From assembly GCA_963693285.1 (NCBI GenBank), contig OY848917.1, positions 3,648,618 through 3,712,617 on the forward strand: a stretch of 64,000 nucleotides of DNA, in the 5' to 3' direction. A program made the position numbers and the translations under genes. A model generated the notes under the pieces. The model had not been told where the DNA came from and made no database searches. It saw only the letters and a program-made list of their open reading frames with translations. This document shows positions 1-13,112 of the stretch, one piece after another. The DNA is from Xestospongia muta (Eukaryota > Porifera > Demospongiae > Haplosclerida > Petrosiidae). Numbering within the stretch: the first letter of the stretch is position 1; each line of letters starts with the position of its first letter.

Positions 1-90
1 CTCTTCGCAACATGTTACATGCAACACTTTTTTAAATCATACACCATGCAACATGTTGCACACAACATGTTGCATGGTGTATGGTGGCCT
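1..90 (+). mobile_element. Palindromic MITE, right half
   Basis: Nearly identical to 56731-56828 of the complete copy, rich in GCAACATGTTGC palindromes and ending GGTGGCCT. TTA follows at 91-93, the likely target duplication. The left half is outside the window. The insertion site within the host repeat differs from that of the other copy. Confidence 0.6.
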
Positions 91-2703
91 TTATTTAAGA
101 TTTCTAACAAATCAATACATGTTAGCTTTTGATTAGTTTTAATTTACATTAGTTTTCGATGTTGATCGATTTGATACTAAAGTAAACTTGAGTTTGGTAT
201 GTGAGTGGCTAGTGGCTAGTTAGCTTTATTACAAGCGTGGTTAAAGGAGTGTGGTTAGTACAAATATTGATATTAATACAGCAATAATTGCAATACCGAT
301 AATAATTAATATTCTAAAATATTGAAAGTATCAATTCAAAGTTCAACATATCATCCATCATTAATAACGATGCCTTTTTCACAAGCACAGTTCTCATATG
401 CATTATTTAATACCACATGTTCATTACTAACTAGTAAAAAAGCATGGCAGCACATCGTTCTTATCAAACAGAGTTGAAAGTTAGTATATCACACAAAAAT
501 ATTATATATAAAAATTTTATTGATGGATCCTCAGAATTTTATGCCAGATTATAGCTTCCAATTCTCTTGTGTGTGCTACAGCATGGTCCATCCTAGACAG
601 AGTTACACAGCCTATGATTCTATAAGTGCCATACCAATATGTTATAAAGACTATGGCAATGTTTTTTATTACCTTCCTGAAAGACAAGGAACAGTTGTGT
701 GGTAGGCATTGGCAGTCGAGTTATGTTGTGCATCAGTTACAACCCACTGTAAGCTAACTATAGTGAGAATTGTCAAACAGTACATCAATATTACCTTTCT
801 ATTTGCTGAGTACTCAAGTAGAGTTTTAACTTCATCAAGCACTTTTATCATAGATTGCTCAGCACAGTATCTCACAATTTCAATATATGTTTGTGATTTA
901 TAAGCTACAGTTAAAATTCACTAAGAGTTCTGTGTCTTGTTATATAAATACTGTTAATCTTGTCCACTTCATTACTTGTAACAAACATTGAAGTCTATCC
1001 CATAAGATCCCACCACTTGATTCTATATGATATTGTAATTAGAGCATATCACTATATTTTTACTAGTATGAGAGACAAATGTTATAGCCATTATCTGTAA
1101 TGTTTTACTATAAATGAAATAGAAGCAGTCTGTATAGTCTAAATGTAGATTTCATTTCTACTTGTAAACAGTACTGGCTACTTTTAACATAATACAGAGT
1201 TATCCTGACATACACATAATGTCCCAATTATACACCTATAATGTACATTGTTACTATGTAACTTCTCTAGTTCTGATATTATTTAGTCTATGAATATGAT
1301 AAGCTAAGCTGGGATATCTCATTTTAAGATATCTAGCATGTTTTATGATATTTTAGCAATATTCTTGACAATAGAGGTTGTTAACAGCTCTGTAATACAG
1401 TTAACTCATTTACTGTTACTCTAAATAAATTGATTGGTTACTTTATATAGTTATTTAAATTACATATAAAGTATTAGACACTAAGAAGTAGTAAATATCA
1501 CTACAGTCATGTAGTTAATTGTCAGAGCTATGAAGATTCCATTTAATGTCTCATTAGTTAGACAACAAAGTTAATGGATGTTGGGTCCTGTATTTGTGAG
1601 GGCTGTTGCTATATAATTTATAAGAGGATAATCTTTGATACCACATACATGTCCTTTCTAAGAAGTGATTTGTTGAAGTTCATGAAATGTCATTTCCATA
1701 GTAATCAAAACAACATATATATTGTCAAGAATTTTAAATGTATTTTGTAGTCATGTGAACAACCTAAATGATCATGAACAGGTTAAAACAAGCAATCTAT
1801 TTGAACGGTATAGTAATCTGTCTCTGACTTGTACAAGTCTGTACATACATTGTACATTTGTCACTAAAGTATTTAAATTAGGAAGGCACAAGCTTTTTCT
1901 GATGGAGGTTATAGAAAGTATTTGTCCAAATAATTGATGTTATGAGTCAATCACATTAATTTATTACATGATATTGTTGTGATTAGCTATACTTAATTCT
2001 ACTAGCATTGCCAGTAAAGTCAATATAGTGTAATGGATGTTATATGGTGAGTATTTAAGACAAAACTACAAAATCTCAATATATTCATATTAGTGGTTAT
2101 TAATATTCCAGTCCACATGTAATAGTAAAGTGGAGAATATTAGAATTGCTAAGCCCTAGAAATATTTGTGGTTATCTTGTATAAATACAGTTAATCTTGT
2201 CCACTTCATTAGTTGTAACAAACCTTGAAGAGTATCCCATAAGGTCCCACCACTTGATTCTCCATGACATTCTAATTAGAGCACAGGAGATTGGCTGTCC
2301 CAAGCTACAGTATATATATTAGGTTTAAATGAGTCCATCCAAAATAATTATAATAATTGTTTGTTGTTGATACAAGAAACCAATGCACTTAGATATGTAC
2401 TTAATAATAGATAATAAATAATTTTTAGGTATGAATTTAATTAGTCACAAGTATGAAATGCCTCCAAAGAATGTTTGGTTATCTCAAGCTATAGTATTTA
2501 TTATGATTGTTATCAGTTGTAAGTGTATGTATAGTACATGTACTTTTGTAACATGACATATTGTTTATCAGGTCTGTGTATAATATATAATGTAAAAATG
2601 CTTTAGTACTTAATGTATACACATGTACTACATGTGTTATAACTATGTAATGTGTAGTTTGTACTTATCTATATGTTGTGACCTTTATTTCTATTATTAA
2701 CAG
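91..2703 (+). repeat. Gene A intron block upstream of exon a
   Basis: Duplicated block with the antisense transposase relic (517-904) and the repeated segment 1530-1937. No gene A exon is seen in it. Confidence 0.5.
517..904 (-). pseudogene. Antisense transposase relic, copy 1
   Basis: Minus-strand three-exon pattern as described for 56885-57272, with similar splice sites. It lies inside a gene A intron. Confidence 0.45.
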
Positions 2704-2802
2704 GTTAGAGAAACTGCTCTACATTTGGCCTGTACGAATGGACATACAGGTACTGCCCAACTTTTAATTTCAAGTGGTGCCAATATTGATATTACTGATG
2801 AG
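2704..2802 (+). CDS. Gene A ankyrin exon a (33 codons)
   Basis: One ankyrin repeat in one phase-0 exon, between a TTATTAACAG acceptor and a GTTAGT donor. It contains TALHLACTNGHTG and LLISSGANIDITD. It is the only copy with Arg in place of the near-invariant Gly at exon position 2. Variable positions 1, 3, 8, 11, 12 read V, E, L, T, N. Confidence 0.8.
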
Positions 2803-5800
2803 GTTAGTAGTGACATCAAATTATTGTATTTTGTAAACATATTAATGACAATAACAGTTAAGGGATCATCATATATGAGTACATCTAAAGCACCACACAT
2901 GTCCAAGCACTCCACTGACAGTCAGTGCTGTACTACTGACTTCTGAATTACTAACTATAGCCTATGAATTGCCTGTAGTCCAACACACCTGTGAACAAAT
3001 TCACTATATACCTGTATGTTGGTATAACTTTAGTTATAGTGTATTCACCACAGTGACTACAATCATACCAGTGTTTTAGGAATTTGAGTGTTCCTTGATA
3101 CATCTATATTCATCACAGTCATTGATATTTTTATTCCTGTACAAGTCTACAGTGACTGTAGTACTACCACTACATGTAGGTAGTAGTATATACTACATAG
3201 CTACATAGTACAAAGTATGAATTGTTTGTGGTTAGTAGTGTTCCTGCCCACATGTAATAATGATGTGGGGATATTAGAATTCCTAAGTCTTAGAAGTATT
3301 TATGGCTTCATAACATTGAAGTGTAAACACTTGAGGAGAAAAGTATATCTATAATCACTTTAGAATTTCATATCTACTATATGCACCACACCCCTTAATA
3401 CATGTACATGTAATTGAAATAATAAAAAAAGACATTGTATATCTGAGCCACTTTCTTTATCATCATTACATTAGCCCCCATAGCTTTATCCTATGAGGTT
3501 ATTATAAGGTTATTGACCAATGTCATAGCCAGGCCTAGAAATGTCTGGATTAATTAGTGGTTGCCCAGGCAACTTTTTAATACCACACAATTTTGAATGA
3601 CATTTCTTTACATCAACTTGAATCAATTATTTTTTTTTCTGGTAAAGCTAGCTGTTCCATCTAGAAAACAAAGTAGTTTACTTGTAGTAAGTCTTCATAA
3701 ATCATACAGACTACAGTATTATTATCAAACCTCAATCCAAGCAAGTATTTGACCACTTCCAAAATGAGTAGTTAATTATGGGGAGATCTTTGTTTCACAT
3801 TACATGCTGTATATGAGCCTTACTATATCAACCTGTCTGGTGCTGTACCATTGCTATTGAGTAATTGTAAAAATTGTCTTAAAAATGGAATTGATAAGAG
3901 AAGTACAATATCCCATGACAAATTGACAATAAAAAGTCACAATGTAACAGTTAGGGCATGTATGTAGAATGACAGTTGTTATGTTGATAGAATTATCTTT
4001 TTAGTGGACATTACCTTACTGCAGATAATAATAATACAGCTGCATCAATTAAGCAATGATGTTACTGTATATTACAGCTGTATACTATTTTAATGATTCA
4101 TGTAGACTATATACCTTAAACAAATTGGTTGTGTTTCCTGATATGACAACTTTGTCACCACAAATATCACAAATACCATTGCTATCAGAATTTTACTCAA
4201 AATGAGTCCATACCAAGCTTATTTTGTGCTTGTTTATTGCTCCTTTTGCAGTTGTTATAATTAATCAATAGTAGACTAGAGAATAAGATTTCTAACAACT
4301 CAATACATGTTAGCTTTTGATGTCGATCAATTTGATACTAAAGTAAACTTAAGTTTGGTGTGTGGGTGGCTTAGTGGCTAGTTAACTTTATTACAGGTGT
4401 GATTAATATGTTACTCTAAATAAATTGATTGGTTACTTTATATAGTTATTTAAATTACATATAAAGTATTAGACACTAAGAAGTAGTAAATATCACTACA
4501 GTCATGTAGTTAATTGTCAGAGCTATGAAGATTCTATTTAATGTCTCATTAGTTAGACAAAAAAAGTTAATGGATGTTGGGTCCTGTATTTGTGAGAGCT
4601 GTTGCTATGAAATTTATAAGAGGACAATCTTTGATACCACATACATGTCATTTTTAAAAAGTCATTTGTTGAAGTTCATGAAATGTCATTTCCATAGTAA
4701 TCAAAACAACATATATATTGTCAAGAATTTTAAATGTATTTGTAGTCATGTAAACAACCTAAATGATCATGAACAGGTTAAAACAAGCAATCTATTTGAA
4801 CAGTGTAGTAATCTGTCTCTGACTTGTACAAGTCTGTACATACATTGTACATTTGTCATTAAAGTATTTAAATTAGGACAGCACAACCTTTTTGATGGAG
4901 GTTATAGAAAGTATTTGTCCAAATAATTGATGTTATGAGTCAATCACATTAATTTATTACATGATATTGTTGTGATTAGCTATACTTAATTCTACTAACA
5001 TTGTCAGTAAAGTCAATATAGTGTAATGGATGTTATATGGTGAGTACTTAAGACAATACTACAAAATATGACTATATTAATATTAGTGGTTATTAATATT
5101 CCAGTCTACATGTGATAGAAAAATAGGGAGTATTAGAATTGCTAAGCCCTAGAAATATTTGTGGTTATCTTGTATAAATACTGTTAATCTTGTCCACTTC
5201 ATTAGTTGTAACAAACCTTGAAGACTATCCCAGTAGGTCCCACCACTTGATTCTCGATGACATTCTAATTAGAGCACAAGAGATTGGCTGTCCCAAGCTA
5301 CAGTATATATTAGGTTTAAATGAGTCCATCCAAAATAACTATAAATATAATAATAATAAATAAATAATAAAAATATAATATATATATATATTATATATAT
5401 ATTATATTATATATATTATATATATATAATAAATATAATAATTGTCCTTGACACAAGAAACCAATGCCCTTAGATATGTATTTAATAATAGATAATAAAT
5501 AATTTTAGGTATGAATTTAATTGATCACAAGTATGAAATGCTTTCAAAAGTGTTATTACTTATTGCTAAAAATATTTATTACCTGGCCCTGTAACTGTTT
5601 ATTAATCTGGTGCTACCTTTTACACTTGTACCTACTAACTCTCTACAGCAGGAGGTATATATAATATAAAATATGAGGTTAACTAACATTATGGTATCAT
5701 ATTATAGTTGTGGCCAGTGAGAGTACAATAATTTAGTACTTTTATGATGTAGTGATTACAATATATATTAGCTATAATGATAGTCTGTGTCCTGAGTAAT

Positions 5801-8800
5801 AGTTATCTAGTAACAGGTACTTAGTATTAAGTAGTTTACATTCCTATTAAGATAGTAAGGAATACATACAGTCTCATTTAACATTACCTTACATATTAAT
5901 GTTTTAGTACAACTATATCTTTACAGTACATTATACCAGTAAGTATAATATGTATATTATAATGTGTTAATATGGACCAGGTACATCAAGTTATGATTGT
6001 TATCAGTTGTAAGTATATGTATAGTACATGTACTTTTGTAACATGACATATTGTTTATCAGGTCTGTGTATAATATATAATGTAAAAGTGTTTTAGCACT
6101 TAATGTATACACATGTTCTACATGTGATATAACTATGTAATGTGTAGTTTGTACTTATCTATATGTTGTGACCTTTATTTCTATTATTAACAGTTTGGAC
6201 AAACTGCTCTACATTTGGCCTGTATTAATGGACATACAGGTACTGCCCAACTTTTAATTTCGAGTGGTGCCAATATTGATATTATTGATAAGGTTAGTAG
6301 TGACATCAAATTATTGCATTTTGTAAACATATTAATGACAATAACAGTTAAAGGATCATCATATATGAATACATCTAAAGCACCACACATGTCCAAGCAC
6401 TCCACTGACAGTTAGTGCTGTACTACTGACTTCTGAATTACTAACTATAGCCTATGAATTACCTGTAGTCCAACACACCTGTGAACAAATTTACTATATA
6501 GTATATACTGTATTTTGGTATAACATTAGTTATTGTGTATACACCACAGTGACTACAATTATACCAGTGTTTCACTACATGTGGGTAGTAGTATATACTG
6601 CATAGCTACATAGTACAAAGTATGAATTGTTTGTGGTTAGTAGTGTTCCTGCCCACATGTAATAATGATGTGGGGATATTAGAATTGCTAAGTCTTAGAA
6701 GTATTTATGGCTTCATAACATTGAAGTGTAAACAACTGAGGAGAAAAGTACATCTATAAGAAGTTTAGAATTTCATATCTACTATATGCACCACACCCCT
6801 TAATACATGTACATGTAATTGAAATAATAAAAAAGACATTGTATATCTGAGCCACTTTCTTTATCATCATTACATTAGTCCCCATAGCTTTATCCTATCA
6901 TGTTATTATAAGATTATTGACCAATGTCATAGCCAGGCCTAAAGTAATTGTAAAATTGAGTATTTCTGAAAATTGTTTTAAAATGGAATTGATAAGAGGA
7001 GTACAATATCCCATGACAAATTGACAATAAATTAATAAATTAATTTTAATGATTCATGTAGACTATATACCTTGAACAAATTGGTTGTGTTTCCTGATGT
7101 GACAACTTTGTCACCACAAATATCACAAATACCATTGTCATCAGAATTTTGCTCAAATGAGTCCATACCAAGCTTCATTTATGCTTGTTTATTGCTCCTC
7201 CTACAGTTGTCATAATTAATCAATAGTAGACTAGAGAATAAGATTTCTAACAACTCAATACATGTTAGCTTTTGATGTCAATCTATTTGATACTAAAGTA
7301 AACTTAAGTTTGGTGTGTGGGTGGCTAGTGGCTAGTTAGCTTTGTTACAGGTGTGGTTAATATGGGTGTGGTTAGTACAATATTGATATTAATACAGCAG
7401 TAGTCACAATACTGATAATAATCAATACTCTAAAATATCAAAAGTATTGATCAATAGTTCAATATATATCTCCCATTATTAATGATGATGCCTTTTCACA
7501 TACATGATTTTCCTATACACTATTTTATGTGAAGCAAAAATAGTTAATTAATTTGTCCTGGGCAGGGCCTTTTTATACCCAACCTCCTCGTTTAATGGAA
7601 GAAACATTTTGTGACTGTTGTCATAGTAACTGGTATTGTACTATCATTAGAAACTTATCCAGTTTGTCATTTGTTTTTAATATGTATCAGTGTAGTAAGT
7701 AATGTAATTTTAATTCTCACTTTGGATTGTTAGTTACGACACTCAAGTCAATGTATTATATATACATGTACATGTGTATATACATAATGTTTATACATAT
7801 ATCATGTACATGTACATTTTATACACATATATGTACATAGCATGTACCCTGAAACTTTATGCCTTAAGTACCAGGCACTAAAGAGTTTTAATTTTTCACC
7901 TAATATTTTCTATGATATATATATAACTACAATGTAGTTAATTTGTTAATATCAATGACAGTTTACTATCTGAAATTATTTGTGATTTATTTATGTTATT
8001 TTAGTTTGGCAAGAAACCATTTTATTATATTAACAATAAAGAGACTGTTCAGTTATTAAGTAAGTGGTTTATTAAGTGTATAATGTTTGTTATTTTAACT
8101 TTTCATATAATGCTGTACACAAATACTTGTAACCTTTATATTTACCAAATGAAAGTATCATTATAGTTTTTCATATTAACTTGTTAGGTTTGTTGAAAAC
8201 TGTTTTATCTGAATACATCATTAATGGCCTATAACTCAATGTAATTAGTTTACTTACCATTGAGATATAAATATGCATTTCATTTTTTGTAGTTTTATGA
8301 TAATCATTTAAATCTTGTTTGCCTTTACAACTAAAAGAATTTGTGAAGTTCTTTTAATAGTTAATACAGTTTGTAATAAAATTATGTGTGATTACAACTT
8401 CAATTGTGGACATTCTAGTACTAGGAATAATATCACAAAACTATAATTATATTAAGGTAAAATTCATATGTGGGATAAAATATAATACCACATGGACAGT
8501 TATATTTGAGTAATATAAAATCCACCTAACTGTGTTATTAAAGGTTTTGTGTATTAAACTTTTGTATTGGTATAATTATTCAAAAGATTCTTAAGTTGTT
8601 TTGTTCTGTATAAGGATTAAGGGATTAAAAGCTTTTATAAATCAACATTTCACTACAAAATGGTTTTGATATAAATAAAATTTATTGTTACTAAATGCAA
8701 ATTAGGAAAAAGAACTTATGACATAATGAGTACTTGAATAACATTTTAAAATATACTCCTTATGTTTTATACTCTCTTCCTTTGTAGAATATGGTCCAGT

Positions 8801-11800
8801 GTTTAAAAGAGGACTACATGAAGGCTATGTGTACATTACAAGTCTGAAGTTAGTCCTTCTTGGGCCACCCTGTGTTGGAAAAACAGCATTCAAAAATCTT
8901 CTTTTCAATTGGCCTGCTCCAAAAAATCATCACAGCACAGCCATATCTACTCGTCCAATTCGTGCAATAGAGAGAGTGGCAGATCAGAAGGAAGGCAAGA
9001 TATGGCTTCAAATTACTGAAGCAGAGTTGTTTAAAATGCTCTCAGATGCAATTCAAGATCTAGCTGATACTGAAGGTTCTGCTGAAATTAGCTTGAAGCG
9101 TAAATCGAATGAAGCTTCTGGTAATTCTTCTGCCTCAACACGTGAGCCAAAGAATATTTCTACAATGACACCAGTAACAATGCCAAGTTCTCTTAATGCT
9201 TCGACCACATTATTGCCTTACTCTTCACCTGATGTTGTGGAAGAGGATGTACCACAACCTAAACCACAACTGGATTCTACCTACTACTCTAAGGATATAC
9301 TTGGTCTACTTGCAAAACGTAAGAAGTCAGAAGAGCTTCATAGGTCAACGTGGATACATGTTCTTGATAGTGGTGGCCAACCTCAATTTGCTGATATATC
9401 TCGATTTTTTCTTCATGGTAATGCAATACATATCATCCTTACAAAGTTAACAGAAAGCCTTTATGATAAGCCTCAGTTTTGCTATTCAATGAATGGCAAG
9501 TTGCTGAACCAACCCAGTGAGCTCCAAATGAGCAACCTTGAGCTTATAGAAAATTTTGTGCGTTCCATTGTCTCTTCTAAAAATATAATGGCATCAAAGG
9601 GAACAACAGTTGTAACCTCAAAACCTTTGTTTGCAATTGTTGGTACATACCTTGATCAGCTTAACAAGACCTTTAAGAAATCAAGAGTAGTAGAAATTTT
9701 TAAGGAAAGAAATGCACAGCTTTTGTCTGCCTTACAAGAGTTTAGAGGTCACTTTATATTTTATGATGATGAAGCAAAGGAGCTTACTTTTCCAGTTGAT
9801 AATTTGTGCTGGTGGAGTCGTAAGAAGATATCTTCAGCAATCCGTCAACGAATCATGTCTAAAGTTGGTGTCGGCTTTAATTTTCCAGTATCAGTTCGTT
9901 GGTATATGTTTGAATTAATAGTGAGTGAACAAGCATCACAAGAAAAACATGGTATCATCCCTTTTGACAATTGCTGTGAGGTTGGTGGTCAATTGAGTAT
10001 GGATGTAAGTGAGGTGAAAGAGTGTGTAACCTTTTTTGACTCTCTAAGTCTGTTCCTGCATTATCCCAAAGTCCTGCCTAATATTATTTTTACTAATCCT
10101 CAATATCTTTTAGATTCACTCTCCACTTTAATAAGATTCTCATTTGTTGATCTGTTAGAGGAGATATTACCAGATGAAGAGCTATCATCTGAAGATCAAC
10201 GTTTACTTCGTGAAGATGGCATCTTTGAAGATTTACTTCTTGATAAGCTTTCTCTTCCTTTTATTCCTCATCTGTTCTCAAAGGATGATTTTCTTCAGTT
10301 ACTCTGTCATCTATGCATTATTGCTCCTCTTCCTACAGCTGATCCTGTGAGGCGTTATTTTATGCCAATTGTGTTGACACCGTCTGTAGTAACAGATGAG
10401 GATAAAGCAGTGTACATGACTTCATGTGATCCTATGATCATTGAGTTTAGCAGTAAAGTAGTCCCTCAGGTATGTGTTAATAAAACCACATACAGTGTAT
10501 AGCACTTAAAATTTGTTTCCTGTGTGCATTCCTTGTATTTTATGGCTATTTAAACTCAATACTTAGCCTTTATAGTATTAACCATTCTTAACTTATTGCA
10601 TGGTGATTTGAATAGATATTATGACATTTCATACTTCTTAAAATACTATAGTATATTATTGCTTAATATAATCAGTCAATACAATGTATAAACAGTTTCA
10701 TAGTTTATAATGTCTTAATACAATTGACTAAGTAATCCTTGTCTCTTTGTTTATAGGGCATATTTCCTGCTATGGTGGTATCACTATTAGGTAGAAAAGA
10801 TAAACCTCAATTTTCAGTTGATAGTGGATCACGCACTTTTGAGAGACAACGTCGCTATGGAGTTAAGCTACATTCTGAAGATCTCTTTGGCAATGTCCTA
10901 CTTGTAGACAACTTTAAGAGCATTGAAGTCTACTTTACTGGTCTTCCAGAGAAGTGTCCTTTTGTTCGTGAAGCTATCAAAGAAGCCATAGCTACCTGTA
11001 CTGAACTGTTATCATATGACACTAAAGACTTGAAGATCTTAGCGACTTTGGCATGTAGACAGAAGCATCGTAAAGATGATGGCAAGCTACATGGTGTACG
11101 TCTACGTCCTGATAATAATCGTTTCCTTGCCAATTGCTTAGTTGAATCAGAAATTGCCACTTTTATAATAACTGATCCACGACAGCTCTGCTGGTTAAAT
11201 GGTAAGTGTATATATTCATACATCCAGAGAATTTAGTGGTATATTCTGTTTGTTTTGATTATAGATCCCATTGTTGATTCTGGTCCATTAAGCTTATCTT
11301 TTGTAGATGCTCCACTTGGTAAGTTAGAAACTTTATTTATTATTTGTCCAATATTTACTTAACTTGTATACACGTTGTTCTGTTTTTATTTCATAGTATT
11401 ACTTTACATTTCAGGTTCATCTAGTACTAATGAAGAGGATCTAGTCAGAGGTCCACATTCAACATCAGGTCTGTATTATTATTGGTGGAACAACTTATTT
11501 TGTTTATGAGGAATTGTTTTAACAGCTTTCCTTAATATTCTTTATATATTTATATAAATATGTCATTACTTAATTATAATGAAATAACTATTTGTTGCCA
11601 CAAAATATGACTCTTACTTTATTCACATTTTTTATTTTATACTTTAGATGATACTCTGAACTCTGATGTAGCTAGACGAGCTTTAGTTAAATGTACCAGT
11701 GCTATTGTTGAATCAACTATTGAACCCACTGTTCTAGCAAGGAGACTGGTTGAAAAAGAAGTTATTTCCGAGAACGTTTACAAGATTGTAAAAGACAAGA

Positions 11801-11976
11801 AAACAGGAGATACAAGTACAGATCGTCTTGAACTGATTCTTGATGATCTAAAGGATCATGTCAAACACAATGCTAATGCCTTCATGATTTTCCTGGATAT
11901 TTTAAGAGATGATAGTTTAAATCGACAAGACCTAGCTGACATAATAATGTCAAAATATAAAGGTATGATATATTAG
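2704..11976 (+). CDS. Gene A: ankyrin-Roc/COR-CARD protein, 5' partial
   Basis: Multi-exon gene whose start lies left of the window. Exons seen: 2704-2802, 6194-6292, 8005-8059, 8788-10469, 10757-11201, 11265-11318, 11415-11468 and 11648-11976. All join in phase through GT-AG introns. Domain order is two ankyrin repeats, a short capping repeat, a P-loop GTPase module with Roc-like motifs, a COR-like region, a linker and a CARD. It is nearly the same as gene B along the GTPase and CARD parts, with two extra codons in the GTPase exon. From family knowledge, ankyrin repeats bind a ligand, the GTPase part switches or oligomerises, and the CARD recruits CARD partners in the cytosol. An intracellular sensor role is inference. 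The next family member's first exon starts only 482 bases after the stop, so the CARD exon is probably terminal. Confidence 0.8.
2803..6193 (+). repeat. Gene A intron between ankyrin exons a and b
   Basis: Duplicated block with a BED-like antisense exon (about 4110-4230) and the repeated segment 4525-4926. At 5339-5443 there is a long AT microsatellite (AATAAATAATAA then TATATA runs) absent from sister blocks. Confidence 0.55.
5339..5443. repeat. AT microsatellite
   Basis: Runs of AATA and TATATA, about 100 bases, specific to this copy of the block. Confidence 0.7.
6194..6292 (+). CDS. Gene A ankyrin exon b (33 codons)
   Basis: Phase-0 ankyrin repeat exon with TALHLACINGHTG. Variable positions 1, 3, 8, 11, 12 read F, Q, L, I, N, and it ends in IID-K. 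It carries the only synonymous change (TCG for TCA) that I found among the eight copies of this exon type. Confidence 0.8.
6293..8004 (+). repeat. Gene A intron between ankyrin exon b and capping exon
   Basis: Contains a BED-like antisense exon (about 7066-7180) and TACATG short repeats at 7755-7850. Collinear with 62169-63344 and 35302-37481. Confidence 0.5.
8005..8059 (+). CDS. Gene A capping/linker exon (18 codons + 1 base)
   Basis: Starts after TTTTAG with FGKKPFYYINNKETVQLL and ends one base into a codon at a GTAAGT donor. The first two bases of the next exon at 8788 complete that codon as Lys. The sequence is like the truncated last repeat that caps an ankyrin stack. Equivalent exons are at 37482 and 63345. 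Confidence 0.75.
8060..8787 (+). repeat. Gene A intron before the GTPase exon
   Basis: AT-rich, homologous to 37537-38623, no exon seen. Confidence 0.45.
8788..10469 (+). CDS. Gene A Roc/COR-like GTPase exon
   Basis: A single 1,682-base exon (2 bases plus 560 codons). It holds a Walker A motif in LVLLGPPCVGKTAFKNLLF, then a Ser/Thr-rich and Pro-rich insert. A switch-II-like HVLDSGGQPQF follows, and then GTYLDQLNK where a Roc domain would have its base-specificity motif. The distal part has COR-like character (VLPNIIFTNPQYLLDSL). The donor at 10470 follows VVPQ. It is close to the gene B exon throughout, with both synonymous and replacement changes. A local difference after the GTYLD motif adds two codons here. 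Nucleotide specificity (GTP) is inferred. Confidence 0.8.
10757..11201 (+). CDS. Gene A COR C-terminal exon
   Basis: A 445-base exon entering in phase 0 with GIFPAMVVSLLGRKDKPQF and leaving after one base of a codon at GTAAGT. It continues the COR-like region. The motif FPAMVVSLL fits the second half of COR domains in related animal proteins. The segment from about 10890 onward is the part also present in fragment A2. Confidence 0.75.
11265..11468 (+). CDS. Gene A two 54-base linker exons (11265-11318, 11415-11468)
   Basis: Two short symmetric phase-1 exons. The first encodes DPIVDSGPLSLSFVDAPL and the second SSSTNEEDLVRGPHSTS, both acidic and Ser-rich and likely flexible. Because both are 54 bases in phase 1, the downstream death-fold exon could be exchanged without shifting frame, as seen in A2. 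Confidence 0.65.
11648..11976 (+). CDS. Gene A CARD exon, probable C terminus
   Basis: Phase-1 exon of about 105 codons with a helical death-fold pattern. It opens with ARRALVKCTSAIV, then has TVLARRLVEKEVISENVY, a KDKKTGD turn, RLELILDDLKDHV and FMIFLDILRDD. The spacing fits a CARD. Reading on past the possible donor at 11963 adds GMIY and a TAG at 11974-11976. No later exon fits before the next first exon at 12458, so I take this as the end. It is almost unchanged in gene B. Confidence 0.7.
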
Positions 11977-12189
11977 CTTTAGTTCTTTCTTTAGAAAATA
12001 CTCATTTCTGTTTTAGAATTAGCTACATCATAAATAGAAAAAGCAAAAGAAACCCTTCACTACATTTCATTTCACTAACAAACAGTTGCACACATTTACA
12101 GCATTATATGTCAATGTTGACTTGGTTGTTGTCAAGTTAATAAGTATATATCTTATGTAAAACCATTATTTTTTAAGTTGGACCACCTT

Positions 12190-12195
12190 AATAAA
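12190..12195 (+). terminator. Possible poly(A) signal of gene A
   Basis: AATAAA about 215 bases after the gene A stop. Gene B has the same motif in the equivalent place (42016-42021). Position and conservation are the only support. Confidence 0.35.
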
Positions 12196-12369
12196 ACTAT
12201 ATGCTATAGTCTATTATGTGATTTTGATGTTTTTGTTTTGATCATATATCTCATGCTAACAGATTGTGTCAATGTTACTCTTTTTATCTTTTATACCATT
12301 GGTATAATTCTTTTACTTAATAAATGATTTTTGAAGTATTAACATAAAACTGGCATAATGTTAATATAA

Positions 12370-12457
12370 TTAGGGCGTGGTCAGTAAAGTCAAAGTGGGC
12401 GTCAACGCTAGCCTGTTATCTTTGAGTCCTAACTTTGTCCTATAAAACTGTCTCAGT
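12370..12457 (+). promoter_or_regulatory. Shared promoter/5' UTR block, copy 1
   Basis: A block ending at the A2 start codon and repeated before genes B and C. It is GC-richer than its surroundings, with TAGGGCGTGGTCAG and AAGTGGGCGTCAA, both GC-box-like, followed by GTTATCTTTGAGTCCTAA. No TATA element is conserved in all three copies. Promoter function is inferred from position and conservation. Confidence 0.45.
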
Positions 12458-12490
12458 ATGGCGACTAAAGATGGAAAAAAGATGGACCTA

Positions 12491-13112
12491 GTAAGTTAAA
12501 TGACTCATTAATAGTTAGTAATATGTTGTAATGACTCTATTTATCGTATAAAGTTGGTAATAGTTGTACACTCAGTCTTATCTCCTTTGTTTACATTAAC
12601 ATTGACACTACAGTATCTTGTATACTACTGAGTTATTACTAACTTCTATTAACATAGTCTCTCATTTAGTCTATTATAATACTCCTTTATATCAACTGAT
12701 ATCTATAGTAGTTAGGTGTGGCCTGACCCTTAGTTATTAATTAATTAAATAATCAGGTCTGTCACCTTATGTAGTCATTGCTTGTGGAAATGGAGTCACT
12801 GTGTCAGGACCACTTCATATACAGAAATTGTGACACACAGTTATGTCTTTTGGTTAGTGTGGTATTGTTATCACTCCTTCACTTAGAGAGGAAGGGTCTA
12901 ATAACACACATATATCAAGTCCATTCTACTGTAAAGTAATTAGTGGTTAGTACATTATTTCCTGACACAAGATGATATGTAGACTTCATAAGTAAACTCT
13001 ATTCTCTTATATTTATTGTTTCTAGTAGTGATGTTCATTTTGAGGTGATTGCTATAAACTCATAGACCTTAAATATCTCATTATATTCATAGTATTAGTT
13101 ATGAATTTATTT
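12491..13112 (+). repeat. Intron 1 remnant, inverted patch and junction of A2
   Basis: Bases 12491 to about 12842 match the start of intron 1 of genes B (17341 on) and C (51299 on). Homology then breaks. About 12855-12905, read on the opposite strand, resembles the later intron 1 stretch with CCTTCCTCTCTAAGT (near 17771), which suggests a small inversion. The rest up to 13112 has no clear match or gene. At 13113 the COR exon begins in mid-codon context. Confidence 0.5.

Noticed and set aside
2704..2802. Diversity-generating retroelement as the cause of ankyrin variation
   Set aside because: Changes are not confined to adenines and no reverse transcriptase or template repeat is seen in the window.
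7755..7850. TACATG short-repeat runs as a CRISPR-like array
   Set aside because: Units are short, overlapping palindromes without spacers; ordinary low-complexity DNA.
9196..9450. Plus-strand 84-codon ORF, and similar ones at 39029 and 39467
   Set aside because: Shadow frames of the GTPase exon; composition unlike protein and no splice context.
10930..11223. Minus-strand 97-codon ORF repeated at 13152 and 40759
   Set aside because: Antisense to the COR C-terminal exon; conserved only because the sense exon is.
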